Positions 1 to 11,298 of a stretch of 64,000 nucleotides of DNA are shown here, piece after piece. The position numbers and the translations under genes are program-made. This DNA comes from Icerya purchasi (taxonomy: Eukaryota > Arthropoda > Insecta > Hemiptera > Monophlebidae), in NCBI GenBank assembly GCA_039619475.1, contig CM077116.1, positions 21,789,443 through 21,853,442 of the forward strand, in the 5' to 3' direction. The notes beneath the pieces are model-generated. The model did no database searches and had not been told where the DNA came from. It saw only the letters and a list, made by a program, of their open reading frames with translations. How positions within the stretch are numbered: position 1 is the stretch's first letter; each line of letters opens with the position of its first letter.

Positions 1-369
1 AGACGTACATAAATGTGCTAATAATGGCAGCTCTGGTGCAATGGGCGGAGTAATATTAGAGGCATGTGGCAAGGAAGGAGTAATATCACTGTAACTGTAA
101 TGTACATATTTGTCTTAAACTAAACAATTGTAAAATTGATTTGTCCTCATGGAATACACATTAAACATACATGTGCACGCATTATACATTGTAACGCTTA
201 TTATAGTGAAAGTTAATTAATTGTTTCTAATTTCAGTTAAATTAAACAATACCTTTTACATTATATATATATATATATTAATACCATTGTAATTTTTATG
301 TTGGAAGTGATATGAAAAAATCATTTTTAAAATTCAGTGATAAAATTTGTCTTAAGTTTTGAAAAGTTT
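1..369. other. AT-rich intergenic sequence, no gene seen
   Basis: No convincing open frame. It contains a short (AT)n run near 264-280 and otherwise unremarkable AT-rich DNA. The recognisable LINE remnant on the minus strand begins near 370. Confidence 0.5.
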
Positions 370-1020
370 ATATTTGGCCCTTTGGAACCGTCAGTGTTGA
401 TAGTGGTGTGTGTAGGAGAAACAAAACTTAAAGCATTGAAAAATTCAATTCTGGCAACATGTTGAGAAATAGATTTAGAACAGAACGGTAAAGAAAGACA
501 TTTTATAGGATTAAGGAAACTGAAAAAACTAAAAGAAAAATAAGTAAGTTTATCGTAACTATAAATAAAGGGTTAAAACTGAAGATGGCGAACGGAAATA
601 AGGGGTAAAATTAGAGTTTTATTAGAGGTAAATCGGTCATTTATGAAGGATAGTGAGAAGAAATAAGTGAACAGGAATAAATAGGCAAACGCTTAATCAA
701 AAATCGATAACCCTAGTAAGATCTATGGATGAAGAGAGGAGGAATATGAGAAAATCAGCTATAACAGCTGGAACTGGGGTTGATCTCAAGGCTTCAAAAG
801 TGGAGACGAAGACAGGCATTAGAAATGCGATCTAATTTTGAAAGAAGAGACCTGGAGGAATAGATATAGATGATTGATGCGATTATAAAAGGAGAGACAG
901 TTTTCAAGAAAGACTCGTAAATAGTGAAACGAGTTTACAAGGGGAATGGGACCGCTATTTAAGGTGAAACCAATCAAAAAAAGATCAATAGGAAAATCAA
1001 GCACTACGCAAACGAAATAC
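370..1020 (-). pseudogene. Decayed LINE-B-family ORF2 fragment (RT C-terminus to start of RNase H)
   Basis: Read on the minus strand, broken frames follow the order seen in the better LINE B copy at 10619-16627. From 1004 downward there is a stretch equivalent to the post-palm RT segment (LNSGPIPLVNSFHYL, matching ISGAPIPTVNSICYL in LINE B). It continues through a PVPAVI segment near 780 and a FIYSYDKLTYF segment, and ends in a TDGS-like RNase H start near 388. Multiple stops and shifts mean it cannot make a product. Family assignment rests on colinear similarity to the LINE B copies in this window. Confidence 0.6.
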
Positions 1021-1024
1021 CGAG

Positions 1025-1453
1025 TTGCACTGTCGGCTCTCTGAAATTGAACGATGTACTCGACGCCATAATGTATTTATAAATAATATGCCGTTAACGG
1101 CTAACGAGAATGCATGCGATTTGGTTAATAGAGTAGCTGAAGCAATCGGTGTACTAATAAATGATACAAGATATAGGCGTTTGTCATCGCCTAAAAAAAT
1201 TCCTACATCAGCAGCAGCAGCAGCAGCAGCATCGAAGAATTGTTATAAAGTTTTGCCGTAGAGCAGATAAGACTGAGTTTTTGAAAATATGTCGCTTAAT
1301 GCGTCCAACGGTAAAAAATGTTGGTCTTACTGAAGCCCTGATGATCAATTAACCGTGGATAATTCGAGATTATTCCAGGCATCCCGAGGACTTGGAGCAA
1401 AAGGATTGAAGTTTATATGGGTTCATGATGGGAAGGTTTTCGCTCGCAATTAG
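1025..1453 (+). pseudogene. FP25K-like ORF1 remnant of a retroelement
   Basis: Two overlapping frames plus a third piece, separated by shifts, read like the baculovirus FP25K-like domain common in insect non-LTR element ORF1 proteins. The first piece has a NNMPLTANENACDLVNRV-like start, an HRLKK segment follows, then IVIKFCRRADKTEFL, and the last piece at 1353-1453 gives RLFQASRGLGAKGLKFIW and ends in VFARN-stop. The domain probably acts in nucleic-acid packaging by the element protein, but this copy is broken. A (CAG)n microsatellite at about 1208-1230 sits at the frame break and reads as poly-Ala or poly-Gln depending on frame. No partner RT is adjacent. Confidence 0.55.
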
Positions 1454-1579
1454 AATTTTTTCTTTGGAACCGGACTCAGGATTGTCTAAAAGATCGGAAT
1501 GATGCGGTACTGGAAAATGTTGTTACTCGTTATAAAACCCGTAATTTTTGTTGTGAAACCATATCCATCTTCTTGCTTC

Positions 1580-2195
1580 TCGCTACTCTATCTGTGTTGA
1601 TTTGCTGCAAGTTCTTAGCCACATGGGCATTGAAGGTAATGAGATGGCGGATTACTTGGCTCCGGTTGCTGTTTCCTTCCATCCCCTTTTTTTTTTTTTT
1701 AAATCTATCTTCTAACCTGAATTCCTGGCGTAAATGTTTCACCTCAAATTTTGATCAAATATTTACCCCGCCTCCTTTTGTAACGATCAATCCGTTTATC
1801 TTTCTGTACAACTTAATCTTCCTTCTGATCCTTGGTTCTTTGAGTTTCCTTCGGTCCTGTTGTCATTTCATAATCCGCCTGTATTTTAACTATTCTTCTT
1901 TGCCTTTCTCTCGTTTTCGTCATTCTCTTGTTCCATCACCCAATTTTCGTTCTTCACCTCAATGGTTCGTGACGCCAATCACATCATTGAATGCCTATTT
2001 CTTTCTGTTGAACGTTGGATTTTGTATTCTTGTCTGCTGAAACTGAGGCTCCCTGCTCCCTACCTTGCATCTTACATATTCTATCCTTCCTCCCGCCATC
2101 CATTATTTTTTTTTTGGCCCAGCTTTTGCCTTTTGGCCAGTTTATACTCAGACATTATTTCACCTATTAGTTGCTTTATGTTGCCCATATCTCGA
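1580..2195 (+). pseudogene. LINE-B-family 3' fragment (RNase H to C-terminal zinc motif)
   Basis: Plus-strand frames contain the RNase H signature HMGIEGNEMADYLA near 1620-1665. Near 1962-2100 they contain the C-terminal motif VRDANHIIECLFLSVERWIL followed by LRLPAPYLASYI. These match, in order, HSGIEGNESADFLA and CDANHIFFECPALDSERSVL of the better copy at 33777-35098. A run of T at about 1687-1700 and several shifts interrupt it. This is a dead 5'-truncated LINE copy. Confidence 0.65.
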
Positions 2196-2228
2196 ATGCT
2201 CTAGCAACTAAGCTATCACGACGATAAG
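2196..2228 (-). repeat. tRNA-like SINE head, partial
   Basis: The minus strand reads ATCGTCGTGATAGCTTAG then TTGCTAGAGC. This closely matches the first 30 bases of the tRNA-like unit at 61468-61542, including its box A. Only the 5' part is present. It directly abuts the LINE fragment end. Confidence 0.45.
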
Positions 2229-2975
2229 CGTGTGTAATTCGTAAATGGTACCGAATTTTGTAAAGTTTGTCTGACAAATATATAGGCGTACGTGCGGAAT
2301 TAAAATTTACAATGCCAGTTTTTTTTGCAAACATTTATTTAATGTCCTAAAACGCACAAAACTGACGGAAGACAATTGGAAAAAAGTGGAAAAACATTAA
2401 AAATTTTAAAAAATATCGTAAATCTACTTATTTCTCCCACTTGTTAATTGTTTTTTGTTTTTTTTTTTGTCATTTTTTTAGTTTGCTAGAGGTACGCTTC
2501 GCTGTATATATGTAGGTGAAATTTTTTCTTTTCTGAATCGACAAATTTGTTTGTACGTGATTTCACTTTTTTAAAACTGAAAATGGTAATACTTTGTAAT
2601 ACCTATTATGAAAAACAATACCGAATTATTAATGTAATAAAATTAAAATTTGAGAAATAAAAATACGGAATCACGGCAATGCCCTTCTAGCGATTGTTGA
2701 TAAAAATCTTGAAATTTTGTCTCCTACATTCGCTATTCGATTTTACTTGCATTCATAGCAACGATGCATATTTAAGCCATCGATTAACAACTTCTTCAAA
2801 ATCTTCCAAGCAATCAACGTTTGAACGATCAAATTCTAATTTAACTAGGCCAAAATTTGGCAACAATGCTCTATTGAGTTGGCAGCACGTTACATGCAGG
2901 CATGCGCGGTACAGTAGTATATTGTGGTAGTAATACTTCGCGCAAACTTAAAACGCGTTATTCTGAAAAACTACT
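2229..2975. other. Intergenic, no supported gene
   Basis: AT-rich sequence with several stop-bounded frames of no recognisable similarity, including one of 78 codons at 2694-2930. I see no splice-supported exon and no repeat that I can classify. Confidence 0.4.
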
Positions 2976-3834
2976 TTTCAAACCACCACAGGGGTCCCCT
3001 ACCACGGTGAGAGTCACATGTATATCACAGAAGTTTAGCGTGATGTATTTACACGTTCCGAATTCCGCATGTTAACAATAATTAAAGCAATTTATGTTTA
3101 TGTCATAGTAAACAGAAAACCAATGTTTTCTGTGCATTTCTTTAAAATTATTTATTCCCATCTTAGATTTCACAGAAGTAGTGAAGGCGTAGTATTGGAA
3201 CTGGAAATTTGGTTACATTTAATTCAGTGAACCCAGAAGTCCTTGCGATCTGGAGGGTTCAAATTTGGAAAAGTAAAGACGGTGTGGAGCCGAATTCTAC
3301 TGGCCGGAACGGCGCAAAGAAACAATAAATACAAATTAATTTCAACGACCCCGCGATCTAGGACCCGATATAAAATTACGATTCGTTTTATTATCTTTCC
3401 GGCAGGAACGATTCATTTTAATATCGACACTAAAATCCTAATACTTTTAGTTTTCGAGTATCGGAAATGTAAAGCATCATCAGCAGATGACTAATCGTCC
3501 AAAAACGATCAACTAATTATTAGATTAAGTAATTAAATTCCATAAATCAAAGACAAACATTAAGAACAATTCTGAAAATTATAGGACTTACGTTAAATCG
3601 ATCTAACTATAAACGACGTTAAAAATAAAACATTGACAAACAATACTCATTAACAGTGTAGCCAAATTGTTCACTTTTAATAGATTCGCAACTAGTTTTT
3701 CTATAACACTAAATATAATTTATTTTTACGTTAATTTAATCATTGATGCATATGAATTACATATGTATTGTGCATGTAAATATAGAAAATAAATTCTATA
3801 ATACATTCTTTTTTCTTTAGAGATAAGTTGAAGT
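2976..3834 (+). repeat. OR upstream module, copy 1 (tandem segmental duplication)
   Basis: This block precedes OR1 and recurs upstream of OR2. Its first 145 bases (from CTACTTTTCA..ACCACAGGGGTCC) recur at 5152-5304 and the rest at 20505-21216; the two parts of copy 2 are separated by the BEL insertion. A pyrimidine tract ending TTTCTTTAG at 3806-3820 lies 15 bases before the OR start codon. It resembles a 3' splice acceptor, so a 5'-UTR intron is possible. An 83-codon open frame inside (3243-3494) is only partly kept in copy 2 and has no recognised similarity, so I do not call it a gene. Confidence 0.75.
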
Positions 3835-5085
3835 ATGAATTTTCAAATAAAACAATTTATCCGCAGAGAAAAAGTATTACAATATATCGGTCAACTTATA
3901 TTGTATCAATGCATATATGGTATAAAAACAGACAGACGATACTATACGGTGCTAACGACCTCCGCGATACTGTGGGTACAATTTGTAATGCAACCGGTGC
4001 TTAAAGGAAATTCCTCAAGTAATTACTTAGAAAATGTTGTATATGTTATTTACGTAACACTTGGCATATATTTAACATTGAAGTGTAGAAACCAACCGAT
4101 CAAGGAATTATTTGTTCAAGCCGAACGGTTCTCATCTTACGAGGAACGTATGGACGAGATAATTAATGACCATCCTTCTTGTAATGGCAAGAGCAATACT
4201 TACTGCACCGAATGGAATTCACCGAATCAGTTCTTTATATTGTATTCAATTTATTTTTATGGAATATGTTTACTCGGTTTTGCGTATCCTCTAATAATCT
4301 ATACATTTTTCGTTGATAAATCTCGATTAGAATATAATTACGAACAATATCTTTCAATGCCGATTTGGGTACCTTACGAAGTGAACAGCTCATTTAGATA
4401 TTACATGACTGAATTTTATATTTTCATTATTACTTATCCTGTGTGGATTTCGATTATGTCCGTTATGTCTTTTCTTCGTTATCTTCTAGCTGTTGCAAGA
4501 CAAGAAATGAATTTGCTACAACAACTAATGAAACAGATTGATTATATAGCTGAAGTTCGCGTCAGAGTTACTAATAATGATCGTAAGACAAATTCGATTG
4601 ATAACCTTATTAGCGACAATTTTTTAAATGTTCTTTTAGAAATTATAAAACAGCATCACATGTTGTACAATTACATCCGTGACGTTTATAAATTTATAGA
4701 GTCTACGTTACTTGTGTTCTTTATAACTGTATATGTAGCTGTTGTGTTGGATATTTATCTTCTTCTTTTGCACCCGGATATGAAACGTAACGTCCAATGG
4801 ATATTTAGTATCTTTACTGGCGTGTTTATGATATTTTTGACAATGTACGAATGTCAGTATTTCGTTGAATTTAACGAAATTTTTTCCAAATTGTTATACG
4901 AATCAGAATGGTACGAAAAGCAATTGGATGTTCAAAAAATGGTACTTTCCGTAACTTTACTTATGAATCTCGATTTGTCATGCCGATTTACACCTGATGT
5001 AAAACTATCGTACTCGCTATTTGCTTCTATAATTAAGTCTGTTTACTCGGTAAGCAGTTTTCTGATGAACATAAAAGCGATATAG
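3835..5085 (+). CDS. Odorant receptor (insect OR, 7tm_6 family), copy 1
   Basis: Uninterrupted 416-codon frame, typical OR length. Hydrophobic segments lie near residues 37-56, 66-82, 131-159, 189-219, 287-313 and 321-343, with a seventh near 392-410. The C-terminal third carries the family pattern: an SEWY-type motif at about 357-360, a K-x-L-rich helix, then T/S...SLF..IIKSVYSV..FL. Insect ORs form ligand-gated cation channels with Orco in olfactory dendrites and have an intracellular N-terminus. The ligand cannot be inferred. The start is chosen because both copies conserve this ATG just after an acceptor-like TTTCTTTAG. The whole protein lies in one exon, unusual for ORs, which generally have several introns. 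OR2 differs at about thirty residues. Confidence 0.9.
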   Translation: MNFQIKQFIRREKVLQYIGQLILYQCIYGIKTDRRYYTVLTTSAILWVQFVMQPVLKGNSSSNYLENVVYVIYVTLGIYLTLKCRNQPIKELFVQAERFSSYEERMDEIINDHPSCNGKSNTYCTEWNSPNQFFILYSIYFYGICLLGFAYPLIIYTFFVDKSRLEYNYEQYLSMPIWVPYEVNSSFRYYMTEFYIFIITYPVWISIMSVMSFLRYLLAVARQEMNLLQQLMKQIDYIAEVRVRVTNNDRKTNSIDNLISDNFLNVLLEIIKQHHMLYNYIRDVYKFIESTLLVFFITVYVAVVLDIYLLLLHPDMKRNVQWIFSIFTGVFMIFLTMYECQYFVEFNEIFSKLLYESEWYEKQLDVQKMVLSVTLLMNLDLSCRFTPDVKLSYSLFASIIKSVYSVSSFLMNIKAI

Positions 5086-5151
5086 AGGAATTTTGTATTT
5101 TATTTTCATTTCCTCCAGTGGTCTGTTTTCTAATTATTTGATTCTTTCTAC
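5086..5151. other. OR1 3' flank to duplication junction
   Basis: Only the first 15 or so bases after the OR1 stop match the OR2 3' flank (AGGAATTTT..TATT). The sequence then diverges until the next module copy starts at about 5152, so the tandem-duplication junction lies here. No clear AATAAA is visible. Confidence 0.5.
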
Positions 5152-5304
5152 TTTTCACACCACCACAGGGGTCCGCTCCTTCGGCGAAAGTCACATGTAC
5201 ATCAAAAAAGTTTAGCATGATGTATTTACACGTTCAGAATTCCGTATGTTAACACAATAATTATAGCAATTCATGTTCATGTGATAGTAAACAGAAAACC
5301 AATG
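5152..5304 (+). repeat. OR upstream module, copy 2, 5' part
   Basis: About 145 bases match 2976-3121 at roughly 90% identity by my count and end in AAACCAATGTTTT. The rest of this module copy resumes at 20505 after the BEL insertion, which shows that the insertion split it. Confidence 0.75.
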
Positions 5305-5306
5305 TT

Positions 5307-5701
5307 TTAATAAATATTAAGTTAATATTTATTAATTTTATTATTTCTTGCGTATTTTCGTTCGTTAGTTTATCTTATTTTTTCAGCCAAATTTTTTGTT
5401 CTGAAATTCCAGGAAAAACCAGAAATCGGTTTCATTATGTAAACAAAATTACTCGTTAGCTCTCGTTAACGCGTTGTTCATTTTGGATAGTCGCCATTTG
5501 TTCGTCCGGTTTCTTATGTCGCTTCGATATACGCTTTTGGCGTCTCGGCTTTTCGTATCTCGTTATTTTGCTGTAATCATTTCATTTCTACCCTTTTTAA
5601 AACTGTTTTAGATACAGTATTTTTTAAGACTTATTCAATCGTATTTAGTTAATATACAATTTATTAATTGACCGGTAAGAAATCATTCGAAAACATAATT
5701 T
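5307..5701 (+). repeat. BEL/Pao 5' LTR
   Basis: Matches 20069-20475 from TTAATAAATATTAAG to AAAACATAATTTG with about 39 substitutions and a few small indels by eye. The 3' limit is uncertain. The bases after 5701 resemble the typical BEL leader (a TTGATCCTTCCCGAG-like stretch near 5726), whereas the 3' copy continues GGTCCTCCGG. Confidence 0.75.
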
Positions 5702-5891
5702 GAAACGAAAATGTCGTAACATTTTGATCCTTCCCGAGTCGGATACCGTCAAACAAATACTTTTCGTCGTGAAATTAAGTAAGTCCGTTCCAATTTATAT
5801 ACGATTAGCAAATTCGTTAATACTAAAGTCGTTTCGTATTCGTTGTCCATTCCGGTCATTAAGATTTTTCGCATATTACCGTTCGATTGAA

Positions 5892-7023
5892 ATGGATAAG
5901 TTAGAAAGGAGACGTCGCTATATAAAAAAGCATCTAGCATCATTTCGAGTTCGTATTTTAGATTTCTTAAAAGAAGCTTCGAATAGTACGATCGTAGTAA
6001 AAGCTGAGATCGAATTTAAATCATTTAAAACTTCTTATATGCAATTTGAAGAGATTTCTAAAGAAATTCTGGAATTAGGTGTCGAATCGAATCCGGAAAA
6101 TGAAGAACAGCTTGAAAACGCTCTTTTTAAAGAATGTGAAGAATTAGTATCTATATTGAATTCGGATAAAACCGCGATCGCAGTCGCTAAAGATAAGTTC
6201 TCAACGCAAAACGGTAGAGAGTCGGTGTTAAATTCCACATCGATTGTTCACAGCAATGTTTCGGCTCAGCCGAGGTTTCCTTAAATTGATATACCCGAAT
6301 TTGACGGCAACCCTCGCAATTTTTTAAATTGGAAAAATTTATTTTCTAATCTTGTCGTTAATAATCCTGACATACCTAATGTCAAAAAATTATATTTTTT
6401 AAAACAAGCTCTAAAAGATAAAGAAAATTAACGATCATTCTTTTATCGAAACTTGGTCGACCGTTTTAAATCACTACAAAAATAAACGGGCGATAATCGA
6501 ATCGAATTTTTTCGATCTTTTTCATTTGCGACGCGTTAAAAACGACTCCGACATTCAAAATTTATTAGACTGTGTAAATGTAACACTTTGAGGCTTGAAA
6601 GTCGCCAATGAAGGTGGTGACAATTTGTAATCTTGGATTTCGATTTTGATATCGATAAAATTGGACGACGAAACACGTCGCGACTGGGTAAAGTCTTTAA
6701 CGGATAATATTAAGTATCTTTCGTATCAGAAAATAAACAAGTTCCTTGAAACTCGAGTTCAAGCGATTGAAAGTCAGCACCCTCGTTGCAATGAAGTCTC
6801 TAAAAAAATCGGGAAAACGCAGTCGTTTAATAGTTATTCGAAAAATAAATCGACGTTTGTAGCGTCTTCCACAGCCACGTGCGTAATTTGTAAAAACTCG
6901 CATCCACTTTGGAGATGTCCAGAATTTATTAAACGAACTCCGAGTGAACGTTTCAATATCGTAAAAACGAATCGCTTATGTATTTTATGTTTTGCAAAAG
7001 ATCATCGCGTTTCCGAGTGCTGA
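5892..7023 (+). pseudogene. gag: BEL/Pao gag remnant with zinc knuckles
   Basis: Starts at ATG 5892 (MDKLERRRRYIKKHL). An in-frame TAA at 6282-6284 separates it from the conserved Pao gag block (IPEFDGNPRNFLNWKNLF), and further stops and shifts follow near 6429 and 6590. From 6655 the frame reads DDETRRDWVKSL and FLETRVQAIES, typical of the gag C-terminal region. It then has two cysteine clusters, CVICKNSHPLWRC and CILCFAKDHRVSEC, the latter at 6981-7022. Gag would form the retrotransposon capsid and bind RNA. This copy is inactivated. Confidence 0.75.
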
Positions 7024-7230
7024 AATCGAAAATGCACAAATTGTAATCAAAATCACAATACAATGTTACACCGCAACAATTTTAAACTGCATCCCAAAAA
7101 CAATTTGGCGGAGTGTTTTAAAATCGAAAATCCTTCAACAGTCGAGTATAATCCAAATTCACAAAAATCAGTTGAGTTAGTCAGTTCCTCTAATAAAACT
7201 TGCCAACAAGTTTCAGCAAATAACCTAGTA

Positions 7231-7926
7231 ATATAAGTTAGGGTCCGAAATAATCGCTACGTATTAGCAAGAGCACTTCTTGACTCTGCTTCGCAAGTTA
7301 CGCTAGTTACCGAAAATTTCTTTCGAAAAAATAATTTACCGTGTTTTCACAACTCCAGTGAAACGTCTATAGTAGGTATAACTTCAGATATTATCGACTG
7401 CAGCAAATCTAGTTTCTTTAACATTCGCTCTCGACTTTCGTATTTTGAAATTCGCATAGAACCAGATATCGTTTCATTTATATCGTATAAATCACCCAAA
7501 AAGGTTATTTGTGAAACGGCTAATAAATGTAAAGATCTACGTATGGCGGACGAATCGCTCAGCCATAATAATATTGATATCTTGATAGGAGCAGAATATT
7601 TTGAAAAATGTATTCTCGATGAGAGAAAATCATTCGAAGATCTTTTTATTCGCAATACTCATTGTCGATGGATAATTTCCGGTTGTGAAAAATTTAAATC
7701 GATCTTTACATTCTTTTGTCACATATCTACAAAATTAATCGATTTGCAGATTACTAAGTTTTGGGAAATCGAAGACGTTAATCCACAAAAGGAAATAAAC
7801 CCCGAGCACGATAAGTGTATAGAACATTTTAAAACAACGTTTTCACAATCAACCGATGGTCGTTTTATCGTTCGGTTACCAATAAAAAATGATCGTAAAA
7901 AATGTCTAGTTCTCGTAATTATATGA
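7231..7926 (+). pseudogene. BEL/Pao protease region
   Basis: A largely open frame from just after a TAA near 7233. The retropepsin active-site motif reads ALLDSASQVTLV at about 7276-7311, where D-S-A replaces the more usual D-S/T-G. Downstream, NIDILIGAEYF near 7570 and HCRWIISG near 7660 are standard BEL protease-to-RT linker motifs. The frame continues into GRFIVRLPIKNDRKK near 7900, where the LINE insertion cuts it off from the RT. The part after about 7905 is LINE or junction sequence. Confidence 0.75.
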
Positions 7927-8665
7927 GGTAGAGGAGTTCGAGAGATTTGCCATTCAAAAACCTTCGAGATATAATGGAGGAATATTGATGTTTGTTAATA
8001 ATAAATTTCGATGCACAATCCAGGAAGCCGTAAATACTCCAAGTATGGACATGCTGCTGATGGTTGACATATTCACATACGAAGAAACGCCATTACGAGT
8101 AATTGCCATATATAGATCTCCGAGTAAAAATGTAGGTGAATTTATTAAAGACCTCGCAAAGTTATTGAAAAATGAAAAAGATAACGACAACGTTTTAATT
8201 TGCGGGGATTTTAACATAGACCTATTACATCACAATGTACAGGCTGAAAACTTTTTGAATATATTGTACGGGATAGGAGCAGTACAGTTAATCCAGCGAA
8301 TAACGAGAGAGGAAGAACGAATAGATAGATGCACCCAATCGTGTATTGATAACATATTTATGAAATATGCTGCCTGTAAAGTCATTTCTGGAATCATTAA
8401 CGCGAAAATATCCGATCACTATTTAATAGGTGTTGCGTTTAGTACCTTGAAAAGCAAATGGCAGAAAAGTAACATAAATCCCAAACTCGTTTTCGATGAA
8501 AAGAAAATACGTAGTGAAATATACAAGTATAACTGGAACCAAATAAGGGGATTTAGCACGGCAGAAAACATATATGATCATATAAACGCTGCATTCAAAA
8601 TCATTTACAAGAAATGTGAACTGGGTGTGAGTGAAGGTAGGAATGTAAAAAAAATATCGAAATAA
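7922..8665 (+). pseudogene. LINE A endonuclease domain (APE-type), partial
   Basis: The frame reads YEVEEFERFAI, then YNGGILMFVNN, and contains the APE endonuclease motifs ICGDFNIDLL near 8200-8230, an SCIDNIF motif near 8340-8356, and SDHYLIGV near 8410-8435. The enzyme would nick target DNA to prime reverse transcription. The N-terminal catalytic part is missing because of 5' truncation. A frame break at the poly-A run near 8646-8655 separates it from the RT. Confidence 0.7.
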
Positions 8666-8679
8666 TGTCAAAACAGAAA

Positions 8680-10321
8680 TAAGGAAGGCAAAACAGGTAT
8701 TTTACTTAAGTCAAATTGATAAAGCAAATAATGCGAGTAAAAACATATGGAGAATAATTAATAATATTGTAAATAAAAGGAATAAAGTATCAATTGATGA
8801 TTGCATTTGCAGGCATTTTGGAACCGACTCATTATTAGTGGAGAAATTCAGTGAATATTTTGCAAAATCAGTAGAACAATATAAACATAAGTGTGATGTC
8901 CAGTTATTGAAGTCAAATGATGAAAACAGGTTGATGTGTTCTTTTTTCATTCCTTCAGCTGATAATATACAAATCGAAGCAATAATAAATAGCCTAAAAA
9001 ATTACAAAGCACTAGGTTGTTATGGCATTAGGACTATGGACATTAAGCGAAATTTAGAGAGATTCGTTCCTATACTAACAAACATGATTAATTATTTTAT
9101 AAAGAGAGGTACCATCCCTCAGGAGCTAAAAAAAGGAATTACTAAACCAATTTACAAAAAAGGAGCTCAAAATAAGCTGGAAAATTACCGCCCTATAACA
9201 ATAATTTCGGTAATAGCGAAAATTTTAGAACATTACGTAAACAGTCATTTAAAGAGTTACCTGGAAACAGATAATCTCCTTTACGAAAATCAACACGGAT
9301 TTAGAGGAAAAAGATCCACCTTAACGCTATTAAGTAAATTGGGAAATGAAATAAATATGGGACTATCGATAGGGAACCAATTTATAATTACTTTCATTGC
9401 CCTATCCAAGGCGTTTGACTTAGTAGATCATGATTTATTAATAAAGGATTTAGAAAAGATTGGTATTACTAACAGACAGCTCCAATGGTTAACAAACTAT
9501 ATTAAAAATAGAAAGAATTATGTAAAAATTGCAAAAAATTAAAGTAGGGATAGGATGTTACAATATGGTGTCGGACAAGGAACCATACTGGCTCCCATTC
9601 TTTTCTTGATATATACTGACTCGCTTCACAAATATATTAGAAATGCAAAGGTGTTTGTGTTTGCGGATGACATTGCGCTATTGATAGAACACAATAATAT
9701 ACAAATGGCGGAGAAGCTACTTCAGGAGGACGTTGATAATCTTAGTAAATGGGCGCATGACAGGAGGTTAGCAGTGAACATAAATAAATCAAAGATATTG
9801 CATATTCGAAACATATCCAAACATGCTACTCATGAACCGCGAATTATCATCCACAGTAGCGAATGTGTCCATGATTTATATTTAAGGAACAACAGTCCAG
9901 TCTGCGCATGTAACCCATTAGAAAAGGTGCAGGATTTTAAATATTTAGGGGTTTTTATAGATAGCAATATGAATTGGAAAAAACATATAAAAATTTAAGT
10001 GTAAAAATCAGACAGACCATTCCAGCATTATATAAGATGAAACAGGTACTTCCATATGAAACACTAAAAATTTTTTTTAACGCAATGATAATGTCTAGGA
10101 TATTATATGGTATTCAAATATGGGGAGAAGCGAAGAAATCACAACTTAACAAGATAGCGAAATTGCAGAAAATATGTTTAAAATTACTGCTTCCTCATGG
10201 GGGGCATAATAATTCAACATCATCATGGTGGAAGGTAAACAATGTGATGTCGCCAAAATGTATTATTATTATTATAGATTATTGGAGCTCAAAACCAATA
10301 ATATCAGAATACCATCAATAA
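8680..10321 (+). pseudogene. LINE A reverse transcriptase, inactivated
   Basis: RT motifs are in order: NYRPITIISVIAKILE near 9183, HGFRGKRST near 9294, FIALSKAFDLVDHDLL near 9393, GVGQGTILAPILF near 9565 and FVFADDIALL near 9655. The first catalytic aspartate (F-x-D-L-S-K-A-F-D in relatives) is Ala here. The FADD box is intact. A TAA at about 9540 and a shift near 9990 split it. The end segment ILYGIQIWGEAKKSQLNKI is typical of the CR1/L2 RT C-terminus. No RNase H domain is visible. Confidence 0.75.
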
Positions 10322-10608
10322 AATTAGAGTTACGAGAGGTCGAAATACAAAATACTTTATTCGACCAAGGGGGACCAATTTAAGGATTGATAATACACAG
10401 CAGACAGTACTAATTAAATTACTACGGGAAATTCCAAGTAATATATTAAAGGAGAAAAGATTAGATGCGTGGAAGGAAGACGTAAAAAAATGGCTGACAG
10501 ATTGGTGTGCAGATTAAGAAACTATCGAGGTTTCTTCTATTTGTACTACCATATCGATGACTCGTCTTTATTTCGTAAATTAGGTTTCTAAATTTCTCTT
10601 TGCTGAGC

Positions 10609-10618
10609 ACAGGAACTA
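10609..10618. repeat. Target-site duplication of LINE B, left copy
   Basis: ACAGGAACTA is repeated exactly at 16628-16637 and brackets LINE B. It lies in the LINE A 3' region, so LINE B inserted into LINE A. Confidence 0.85.
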
Positions 10619-10695
10619 TTTTTTTTTTTTTTTTTTTTCTACCCTGGGCGCGCCAGCGGCCTTGACCCAACAACATGAAAAATTAACAGTTATAA

Positions 10696-11298
10696 CTAAA
10701 TAACCAGGCGGTCAGAAATGGAGAGGACAAAGGACAGTAGCAATGGGATAACTGAAGGCAATGGGAAGGAAAGAATATAGGTAGCGTTAAAGGGAGTAGG
10801 AAGACCCAAAACTAAAAGTTGGGTGTAAAGAATAGAGCGTTCGTTAGAGAGTGCTGAACATTCGAATAGGATGTGATTTGAATCACAAATACAAGAAGGC
10901 TCAGAAGCGTGAAGAGAGCAGAAAGGAGAAAGAGCTAAAGAAAAACGAAAGCGAGAAGAGGGGAGTAGAGAATGATTGATTCTAAGCGTAATTAAAGAAA
11001 CAACAGTGGAACGACGACAGATAGGAATAGATTGAAAGCAAGGCAGGAAACTAGGAACCGGCTGAATAAGACGGTACTGAGAAAAGCGATTTGAGAATAT
11101 AGATGGATACATGTCAGACCAAAGTCTGGAATGATTAGAGCGTGATAGAGAAAGAATGTCTGAGGAAGGGAAAGAGTCGAGGAAAGGACCAGTGCTGGCG
11201 GCTGAGCGAGCTAAGGAGTCAGTTGAGTCATTTCCCTCAATATTGGAATGACTAGGGACCCATAGAAAGTCTATGAAAATGGAGCGGAACGAGAACAA
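10696..11298 (-). pseudogene. LINE B ORF2 C-terminus (end of RNase H and zinc motif)
   Basis: 200-codon frame reading FRSIFIDFLWVPSHSNIEGN, then DSTDSLARSA (the last RNase H motif). It later has a CICDSNHILFECSALSNE zinc-like motif and ends SDRLVI-stop. It should be continuous with the upstream frame, but a 1-bp deletion near 11340-11350 breaks it. The copy at 51926-52528 encodes the same 200 residues and shares that deletion. Confidence 0.75.

Larger units (their letters stand above)
7905..10617 (+). mobile_element. LINE A: 5'-truncated CR1-like non-LTR element, first part
   Basis: Inserted in BEL pol. It carries an endonuclease fragment, an RT and a 3' UTR, interrupted at 10618 by LINE B and resumed at 16638-16960. 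The 5' end falls inside the endonuclease domain, so it is truncated. The clade (CR1-like) is inferred from RT motifs and from the structured 3' end shared with the fragment at 45741-46491. Confidence 0.75.

Noticed and set aside
3243..3494. 83-codon frame upstream of OR1, partly repeated upstream of OR2
   Set aside because: The copy 2 frame is shorter and shifted, substitutions are not codon-patterned, and there is no family resemblance; repetition is explained by the segmental duplication.
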